Assembly: GCF_008704715.1 (NCBI RefSeq) | Contig: NZ_CP023689.1 | Span: forward strand, 5,084,001-5,148,000 | Direction of reading: 5' to 3' | From: Streptomyces chartreusis | Lineage (GTDB): Bacteria > Actinomycetota > Actinomycetes > Streptomycetales > Streptomycetaceae | DNA length: 64,000 nt | Shown here: one piece after another, positions 58,570-64,000 of the stretch | Layout of the letters: each line of letters starts with the position of its first letter | How positions within the stretch are numbered: the first letter of the stretch is position 1 | The notes under the pieces: generated by a model | Database searches by the model: none | The model's input: the letters and a program-made list of their open reading frames with translations, nothing else | Told to the model about the DNA's origin: nothing | Program-made: the position numbers and the translations under genes

Positions 58570-60060
58570 ATGGGGTCGGAGCAGATCCGCCGCTGGGAGT
58601 CGGGAGCACTCGCGCACGCCGTGACGGACCCCTTCGGCCAGGGCCCCGTCCCCTGGCTGCGCGGAAACGTCACATACTTCGACGACACCGGCCAGATCGT
58701 CCCCTGGTACGTCGACGGCCAGGCGCACCCGCCGACGTCTGACGCCCCCAGGGTCCCGGCCCCCCGCAGCGCCGGCCCGCGCTCCGCGGACGACGTCCAC
58801 CGGCAGATCAAGGGCTTCATCTCCACCGGCGCGGTCGCCCCCGGCGAGGCGGTCGACTTCCACATCACCGTGGACCCGCCGCAGGAGTTCGCCGTCGACA
58901 TCTACCGCATCGGCCACTACGGCGGCGACGGCGCGGCCAAGATCACCACCAGCCCGCGGCTGTCCGGCATCGTCCAGCCCGCGCCGCTCACCGCGGACCG
59001 CACGGTCTCCTGCCACCACTGGTGGCTGTCCTGGCGGCTCCAGATCCCCTCGTACTGGAGCATCGGCGCGTACGTCGCCGTCCTGACCACCGTCGACGGC
59101 TACCGCTCCCACATCCCCTTCACCGTCCGCGACAACCACCCCGCGGACCTGCTCCTGCTGCTGCCCGACGTGACCTGGCAGGCCTACAACCTCTACCCCG
59201 AGGACGGCCGCACCGGCGCCAGCCTCTACCACGCCTGGGACGAGGAGGGCCGGCTGCTCGGCGAGGCCGACGCCGCCACCACCGTCTCCTTCGACCGCCC
59301 GTACGCGGGCGCCGGCCTGCCCCTGCACGTGGGCCACGCCTACGACTTCATCCGCTGGGCCGAGCGCTACGGCTACGACATCGCCTACGCCGACGCCCGC
59401 GACCTGCACGCCGGCCATGTCGACCCCACCCGTTACCGCGGCCTGGTCTTCCCCGGCCACGACGAGTACTGGTCGTCGAACATGCGCCGCACCGTGGAGC
59501 TCGCTCGCGAGAACGGCACCTCCCTCGTCTTCCTCTCCGCCAACACCATGTACTGGCAGGTCGAGTTGGCCTCCTCCCCGTCCGGCGTCCCGGACCGCCT
59601 GCTCACCTGCCGCAAGCGCAGGGGCCCCGGCCGCCCGGTCCTGTGGCGGGAGATCGACCGCCCCGAGCAGGAAGTGATCGGCATCCAGTACGCGGGCCAG
59701 GTCCCCGAGCCCCAGCCGCTGATCGTCCGCAACGCCGACCACTGGCTGTGGGAGGCCACCGGCGCCCACGACGGCGACGGGATCGACGGCCTGGTCGCCG
59801 GCGAGGCCGACCGCTACTTCCCGCGCGCCCCGCTGCCCGATCACGAGGAGCGCATCCTGCTCGCCCACTCCCCCTACACGGACCGCGAGGGCACCCTCCG
59901 CCACCAGGAGACGTCCCTGTACCGCGCCCCCTCCGGCGCCCTGGTCTTCTCCTCCGGAACCTTCGCCTGGTCCCCGGCGCTGGACCGCCCGGGCCACGTC
60001 GACGCCCGCGTCCAGCGCGCCACCGCGAACCTCCTGGACCGCATCTGCAAGCGTGACTGA
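58570..60060 (+). CDS. N,N-dimethylformamidase beta-subunit-like domain protein
   Basis: A 496-aa protein with no signal peptide. It has an N-terminal beta sandwich (AVDFHITVDPPQEFAVDIYR, IGHYGGDGA) and a glutamine-amidotransferase-like core: LLLLLPDVTWQAYNLYPEDG, YDIAYADARDLHAGHVDPTR, YRGLVFPGHDEYWSSNMRRT. LVFPGHDEYWS is the DmfA2-type signature as I recall it. In true dimethylformamidase a mononuclear iron is bound by tyrosines and a glutamate. Whether those are all kept could not be checked, and most actinobacterial relatives have no known substrate. ATG 58570 has GGGAGGGG upstream. It precedes purC by 83 bp. Confidence 0.85.
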   Translation: MGSEQIRRWESGALAHAVTDPFGQGPVPWLRGNVTYFDDTGQIVPWYVDGQAHPPTSDAPRVPAPRSAGPRSADDVHRQIKGFISTGAVAPGEAVDFHITVDPPQEFAVDIYRIGHYGGDGAAKITTSPRLSGIVQPAPLTADRTVSCHHWWLSWRLQIPSYWSIGAYVAVLTTVDGYRSHIPFTVRDNHPADLLLLLPDVTWQAYNLYPEDGRTGASLYHAWDEEGRLLGEADAATTVSFDRPYAGAGLPLHVGHAYDFIRWAERYGYDIAYADARDLHAGHVDPTRYRGLVFPGHDEYWSSNMRRTVELARENGTSLVFLSANTMYWQVELASSPSGVPDRLLTCRKRRGPGRPVLWREIDRPEQEVIGIQYAGQVPEPQPLIVRNADHWLWEATGAHDGDGIDGLVAGEADRYFPRAPLPDHEERILLAHSPYTDREGTLRHQETSLYRAPSGALVFSSGTFAWSPALDRPGHVDARVQRATANLLDRICKRD

Positions 60061-60143
60061 GCTCACCCAGCACACCCCAAGTCCAAGGTCAGCGCCCGAT
60101 ACGGGACAATCAACCCTGTTGGACATAACCACGGGGAGGAACC

Positions 60144-61043
60144 GTGTCCGGATTCGTAGAGAAGCCCGAGCCGATCGAGGTTCCGGGCCTGGTGCACCTG
60201 CACACCGGCAAGGTGCGGGACCTGTACCAGAACGAGGCCGGCGACCTCGTGATGGTCGCCAGCGACCGCATGTCCGCCTATGACTGGGTGCTGCCGACCG
60301 AGATCCCCGAGAAGGGCCGCGTCCTCACGCAGCTCTCGCTGTGGTGGTTCGACCAGCTCGCCGACCTGGTCCCCAACCATGTGCTGAGCACCGACGTGCC
60401 GGCCGGCGCCCCCGCCGACTGGGCGGGCCGCACCCTGGTGTGCAAGTCGCTGAAGATGGTCCCGGTCGAGGCCGTGGCCCGCGGCTACCTCACCGGCTCG
60501 GGCCTCGCCGAGTACGACGCCTCCCGCACCGTCTGCGGCCTCGCGCTGCCCGAGGGCCTGGTCGACGGCAGCGAGCTGCCCGCCCCGATCTTCACCCCGG
60601 CCACCAAGGCCGCCGTCGGCGAGCACGACGAGAACGTCTCCTACGAGGAGGTCGCCCGCCAGGTCGGCGCCGACACCGCCGCCCGGCTGCGCCAGGCGAC
60701 CCTCGCCGTCTACTCCCGGGGCCGGGACATCGCCCGGGAGCGCGGCATCATCCTCGCCGACACCAAGTTCGAGTTCGGCTTCGAGGGGGAGACGCTGGTC
60801 CTCGCCGACGAGGTGCTCACGCCGGACTCCTCCCGCTTCTGGCCGGCCGACCAGTGGCAGCCGGGGCGCGCGCAGCCGTCGTACGACAAGCAGTTCGTCC
60901 GTGACTGGCTGACCTCGCCGGCCTCCGGCTGGGACCGCAAGAGCGAGCAGCCCCCGCCGCCGCTCCCGCAGGAGGTCGTGGACGCGACCCGCGCGAAGTA
61001 CGTCGAGGCGTACGAGCGGCTGACCGGCACGAGCTGGAGCTGA
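60144..61043 (+). CDS. purC: Phosphoribosylaminoimidazole-succinocarboxamide synthase
   Basis: A 299-aa SAICAR synthetase of purine synthesis. GKVRDLYQNEAGDLVMVASD at the ATP site, KSLKMVPVEAVARGYLTGSG and TPATKAAVGEHDENVSYEEV are diagnostic. ILADTKFEFGFEGETLVLAD and LTPDSSRFWPADQWQPGRAQ are the SAICAR signatures. GTG 60144 is well placed behind GGGGAGGAACC, unlike purD's leaderless start. A 13-bp-stem terminator follows. Confidence 0.97.
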   Translation: MSGFVEKPEPIEVPGLVHLHTGKVRDLYQNEAGDLVMVASDRMSAYDWVLPTEIPEKGRVLTQLSLWWFDQLADLVPNHVLSTDVPAGAPADWAGRTLVCKSLKMVPVEAVARGYLTGSGLAEYDASRTVCGLALPEGLVDGSELPAPIFTPATKAAVGEHDENVSYEEVARQVGADTAARLRQATLAVYSRGRDIARERGIILADTKFEFGFEGETLVLADEVLTPDSSRFWPADQWQPGRAQPSYDKQFVRDWLTSPASGWDRKSEQPPPPLPQEVVDATRAKYVEAYERLTGTSWS

Positions 61044-61084
61044 CCCACGACACATGCGCCCCTGACGACACAAGGGCCCATGAC

Positions 61085-61113
61085 AAAGGCCCCGGTCGAT
61101 GACCGGGGCCTTT
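61085..61113. terminator. Terminator between purC and tRNA-Gly
   Basis: AAAGGCCCCGGTC (61085-61097), loop GAT, GACCGGGGCCTTT (61101-61113). It can act in both directions for the convergent purC and tRNA. Confidence 0.8.
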
Positions 61114-61117
61114 GATC

Positions 61118-61193
61118 TGGAGCGAACGACGAGGTTCGAACTCGCGACCTCAACCTTGGCAAGGTTGCGCTCTACCAACTGAGCTACGTTCGC
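61118..61193 (-). tRNA. tRNA-Gly(GCC)
   Basis: A 76-nt tRNA on the minus strand. The acceptor GCGAACG pairs with CGTTCGC, anticodon loop CTTGCCAAG (GCC), T-loop GTTCGAACC. The 3' TCCA shows that CCA is encoded here, unlike in the two serine tRNAs of the window. Confidence 0.95.
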
Positions 61194-61215
61194 ATGCGCC
61201 GTGGCGCGAGAACCA

Positions 61216-61830
61216 CTATACCCAACCTCGCTCCCGCGCGACCCGCACCGCCGCGTGACGGTTCTCCGCGCCGAGTTTCGACGCGGCGGACGACAGATAG
61301 TTCCGCACGGTCCCCTGGGACAGCGCGGCCCGCTCCGCGATCTCCGCGACGGGCGCCCCGTCGGCGGCGAGTTCCAGCACCTCCGCCTCCCGCGCGGTCA
61401 GCGGCGAGTCCCCGGCGGCGATGGCGTCGGCGGCCAACTCCGGGTCGACGTAACGGTTACCGGCGTGCACGGTACGGATGATCTCGGCGAGCCGCTGCGC
61501 GCTGACGGTCTTCGGGACGAACCCGCGCACACCCGCCGCAAGAGCCCGCTTCAGATGCCCCGGCCGCCCGTGACTGGTCACGATCAGCACCCGGCAGCCG
61601 GGAAGTTCGGCGCGCAGAGATGTGGCGACCTTCACACCGTCGGCCCCCGGCATCTGAAGATCCAGCACCGCGACATCGGGCCGGTGCGCCCGGGCCATCG
61701 CCAGCGCCTCGGGTCCGGTGGCCGCCTCGGCGACGATCACGAGGTCGTCCTCCAGGGACAGCAGCGTGGCGAGTGCGCCCCGGATCAGATGCTCGTCGTC
61801 GGCCAGCAGCAGCCGCACCGACCCGCTCAT
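61216..61830 (-). CDS. NarL/DesR-type response regulator
   Basis: A 204-aa regulator. The receiver has acidic DDE near residue 11, phospho-Asp in DVAVLDLQMPGADGV, Ser/Thr in VLIVTSHGRP and Lys in GFVPKTVS. The LuxR-type helix-turn-helix reads LTAREAEVLELAADGAPVAE and TVRNYLSSAASKLGAENRHA. The closest described layout is B. subtilis DesR and Streptomyces homologues controlling ABC-2 exporters. ATG 61830 overlaps the kinase stop (4 bp). The ABC transporter just upstream on the same strand is the likely target. Confidence 0.93.
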   Translation of the reverse strand: MSGSVRLLLADDEHLIRGALATLLSLEDDLVIVAEAATGPEALAMARAHRPDVAVLDLQMPGADGVKVATSLRAELPGCRVLIVTSHGRPGHLKRALAAGVRGFVPKTVSAQRLAEIIRTVHAGNRYVDPELAADAIAAGDSPLTAREAEVLELAADGAPVAEIAERAALSQGTVRNYLSSAASKLGAENRHAAVRVARERGWV

Positions 61831-63053
61831 ACGGTGACCTCCCGCACACCCGCCCCCGTCAACGGCACCTCCGCCACCAGCCGGAACATCCCCTCGCCGG
61901 CCCGGCCGGCCTCCAATGTGCCGTCCACCGCGGCCAGCCGCTCACGCAGCCCGGCGAGGCCGGAGCCTCCACCCCCGTCGGAGGCTCCGGCAGCCCCGTC
62001 GTTCTCCACCTTCAGCACCACACGTCCCTCGCTCACCCGTACTTCCACCGCACACCGCTCGGCGTTCCCGTGCCGCAGCACATTGGTGGTCGCCTCCCGC
62101 ACCACCCAGGCCAGCGCCGACTGCACCTCTACGGGCAGCCCGGCCGCCTCCCCGGTCACCTCGCACGCGATTCCGGCCGCCGTCAGCACGCCCCGCGCAC
62201 CGACGAGTTCGACCTCCAGATCGGCCTCCCGGTACCCCCGTACGACGTCCCGCACCTCGCGCTGCGACTCCTGCGCGATCCGCTGCACCTCGATCATCTG
62301 CTCCACGGCCTCGGGCCGGCCGCGCCGCGCCAGCTGCACGGCGAGCTCGCTCTTCAGGGCGATGACCGCGAGGTTGCGCCCCATGACGTCGTGCAGATCC
62401 CGCCCGAACCGCAGCCGCTCCTCGGCGACCGCGAGCCGGGCGCGGGTCTCACGGGCCTCGTCGAGCTCGTAGACGGACCTGAGCAGCCAGACCGAGAAGA
62501 CGGCGGTGAAGGCGAGGAATCCGCCGGCGAGCAACACGATCACCGCGGTGACGAGCGCACCGAGCGGCGACCGGGTCAGCGCGGCCACGATGAGCCCGGT
62601 ACCCGCCGAGAAGCCCGCGACGACGGCGTACACATGCCTGCGTACCTTCACGCCGAGCGCGATGATGCCCATGCCGAAGATCATGGCGACGCCGAAGACG
62701 CTGCCGGCCGCCGAGTCGATGTCGTCGCCCTTCGGGCCGTACTCGGAGATCGCGAGAGCCGTGACGGCGACCGCGGCGGTGAACGCGCCGAGCGCGCACA
62801 TCAGCCGGACGGGCTGCTCACGCCGGCCGCGCACCCAGTCCACCGACCGTGACACGGTCAGCATGCAGGTCGCCGCGTGCGCGCACACCAGGAGCATCAG
62901 CACGGCACCCGGCCAGCTCCCGATCCGGCCTATGACGGGCAACCCGACCCCGGCGAGCTCGCTCACCGCGAAGAAGTGGAACGACGCCCGCGTGTACGTC
63001 TCCACCTTCGCCGGGGTGCTCTTCCCCCGCCACCACGTTCCCGGCCCGCGCAT
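61827..63053 (-). CDS. DesK-type sensor histidine kinase
   Basis: A 408-aa kinase with six or so membrane helices in the first 190 residues (LMLLVCAHAATCMLTVSRSV, FGVAMIFGMGIIALGVKV and others). A HisKA_3 domain follows with FGRDLHDVMGRNLAVIALKS (His221). The short HATPase_c has VVREATTNVLRHGNAERCAV and GSGLAGLRERLAAVDGTLEA. The DHx-type H-box and lack of an extracellular domain mark the DesK group, which senses membrane state or ABC transporter conformation. GGGGAG precedes ATG 63053. It lies 18 bp after the ABC-2 permease stop. Confidence 0.92.
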   Translation of the reverse strand: MRGPGTWWRGKSTPAKVETYTRASFHFFAVSELAGVGLPVIGRIGSWPGAVLMLLVCAHAATCMLTVSRSVDWVRGRREQPVRLMCALGAFTAAVAVTALAISEYGPKGDDIDSAAGSVFGVAMIFGMGIIALGVKVRRHVYAVVAGFSAGTGLIVAALTRSPLGALVTAVIVLLAGGFLAFTAVFSVWLLRSVYELDEARETRARLAVAEERLRFGRDLHDVMGRNLAVIALKSELAVQLARRGRPEAVEQMIEVQRIAQESQREVRDVVRGYREADLEVELVGARGVLTAAGIACEVTGEAAGLPVEVQSALAWVVREATTNVLRHGNAERCAVEVRVSEGRVVLKVENDGAAGASDGGGGSGLAGLRERLAAVDGTLEAGRAGEGMFRLVAEVPLTGAGVREVTV

Positions 63054-63071
63054 TCGCCGCTCTCCCCTGGA

Positions 63072-63848
63072 TCAACGCCGGGGTTCCCAGCGGAACCACC
63101 GTCGTACAGCAAACACGCCCCCGACCGTCCAGACCAGCGCGACGAGCACCGCGCCCAGCGCCTCGGACGCCGACAGCCCGCCGGTCCAGCCGCCGCGCAC
63201 CAGCGTGATCACCGGGGTCAGCGGCAGGAGTTCGCAGGCCGACGCCACCCGGTCGGGCAGGATCTCCAAGGGTACGAACATCCCGGAGAAGATCATGGAG
63301 AGGAACACCACCGGCAATGTCGTGACCTGCGCACTCTCGACGCTGCGGGTGAAGGCGGAGGTCACCGCTGCCAGCGACACACACAGGAAGATCCCCAACA
63401 GCAGGCCCAGCACCGCGAGATGGGGAGCGCGGGGCGCACCCACGTCGAGCAGGACGGTGCAGCCGATCGCCAGCACCACGCACTGGGCGAGGCCCGTGAC
63501 CACGGCCGGCAGCGCGGCCCCGGTGAGGATCTCGGTGTCCCGCAGCTCGCCGGTGCGCAGCCGCTTCAGGACGAGTTCCTCGCGCCGGGCGGTGTAGACG
63601 CTGACGAGCGTCGCGTACACCGCGTAGAGCAGCGAGAAGCCGATGGAGGCGGGCAGGATGACCGTGCCGAGGGTGAGGCCCACCTCGGCCAGGTCCATCT
63701 GCTTCGCCGCCTCCCGCGCGCTCAGCGGCAGGATCAGCGGCACGAACAGCGCCGCGAACAGCGTGCCCCTGCTGCGCCCGAGCAGGGTCAGCTCGGCCCG
63801 GGCCAACGACGTCATGCGCCCCACCGGGGTGGTCATCGCCGTACTCAT
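63072..63848 (-). CDS. ABC-2-type transporter permease
   Basis: A 258-aa six-helix exporter permease. Membrane segments include GTLFAALFVPLILPLSAREA, LPASIGFSLLYAVYATLVSV, HLAVLGLLLGIFLCVSLAAV and LPVVFLSMIFSGMFVPLEIL. The cytoplasmic loop YTARREELVLKRLRTGELRD is typical of the DrrB/NatB type. ATG 63848 overlaps the ATPase stop by four bases. It exports drugs or lipids together with the ATPase, probably under control of the adjoining DesK/DesR-like pair. Confidence 0.92.
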   Translation of the reverse strand: MSTAMTTPVGRMTSLARAELTLLGRSRGTLFAALFVPLILPLSAREAAKQMDLAEVGLTLGTVILPASIGFSLLYAVYATLVSVYTARREELVLKRLRTGELRDTEILTGAALPAVVTGLAQCVVLAIGCTVLLDVGAPRAPHLAVLGLLLGIFLCVSLAAVTSAFTRSVESAQVTTLPVVFLSMIFSGMFVPLEILPDRVASACELLPLTPVITLVRGGWTGGLSASEALGAVLVALVWTVGGVFAVRRWFRWEPRR

Positions 63849-64000
63849 GCCGCGTACTCCTTCGTCCCGGCGGCCTCCGCCGCCTCCCGTGCGATGCCCA
63901 GGAACGCCTCCTCCAGTGACGCCGAGCGCACGTCCAGCCGCCGCAGCTCCACCCCGGCCTGCTCGGCCCACACCAGCAGCCGGGTCGCCGCCCACTGCAG
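63845..64000 (-). CDS. ABC transporter ATP-binding protein (partial, C-terminus)
   Basis: Only the last 51 residues are in the window. QAGVELRRLDVRSASLEEAF followed by LGIAREA matches the C-terminal SLEDVFL-type motif of DrrA/NodI exporter ATPases. The stop TGA overlaps the permease start. The P-loop and signature motif lie beyond position 64000. Confidence 0.85.
   Translation of the reverse strand: MQWAATRLLVWAEQAGVELRRLDVRSASLEEAFLGIAREAAEAAGTKEYAA

Overview
The window reads as a core-chromosome segment of a Streptomyces. GC content is very high with strong G/C bias at third codon positions. There are paired SigB/SigF-type sigma factors, a LytR_C protein, many ATGA/GTGA gene overlaps, and many start codons sitting 6-8 nt behind a TANNNT -10 box with no Shine-Dalgarno sequence. 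The order sigma pair - tadA - upp ... dnaX - purD - purC is, from memory, the order in S. coelicolor around SCO4034-SCO4071. No phage, insertion sequence or CRISPR array was seen.

Layout. (1) 0.2-6.3 kb: a two-component system co-directional with a GT2/GtrA fusion and a GT39 membrane glycosyltransferase, probably an envelope-glycosylation operon, closed by a 16-bp-stem terminator. (2) 6.3-8.8 kb: an MFS exporter with an operator-bearing, apparently leaderless promoter, followed by a TetR regulator flanked by inverted copies of a 30-bp repeat. (3) 8.9-13.4 kb: a PPOX flavin/F420 enzyme, then a marR-MFS-yceI operon in which both exporter and YceI protein carry carboxypeptidase-regulatory-like beta domains. 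(4) 13.5-20.6 kb: small envelope proteins, sigN- and sigF-like sigma factors, tRNA-Ser(CGA), tadA with its acidic partner, upp and a LytR_C protein. (5) 20.6-25.1 kb: HerA-like ATPase, small proteins, a DUF308 membrane protein, a degenerate tandem repeat and an HhH-GPD glycosylase. (6) 25.2-30.0 kb: an iron-box-controlled divergent locus with a siderophore-interacting protein on one side and penicillin-acylase-family Ntn hydrolase, IucB-like acyltransferase, cupin and SDR on the other. (7) 30-42.5 kb: CopC-CopD protein, an ABC transporter + GH36 + GH42 galactoside operon, TerD-like and PAP2 proteins. (8) 42.6-47.2 kb: a GntR-controlled cluster (cupin, nitrilase-family hydrolase, MHS symporter, DUF2848) sharing a GTATAC-N5-GTATRC operator. 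(9) 47.3-51.4 kb: a SpoIIE-type phosphatase overlapping a B12-binding protein, and a PLD-family phospholipid synthase. (10) 51.4-61.2 kb: tRNA-Ser(GGA), SRP RNA, dnaX, purD, a 14-copy heptamer repeat, a frameshifted degenerate M48-like protein, a DmfA2-like protein, purC and tRNA-Gly(GCC). (11) 61.2-64 kb: a DesR/DesK-like two-component system and an ABC-2 exporter running off the end.

The observations I find most worth a second look are the B12-binding/SpoIIE pair, the iron-box acylase-acyltransferase operon, the exporter with C-terminal beta domains, and the C CCC CCT motif exactly at the frame break in the M48-like gene. All coordinates and motifs were read by eye. Functions come from recognised family motifs, and no searches were run.
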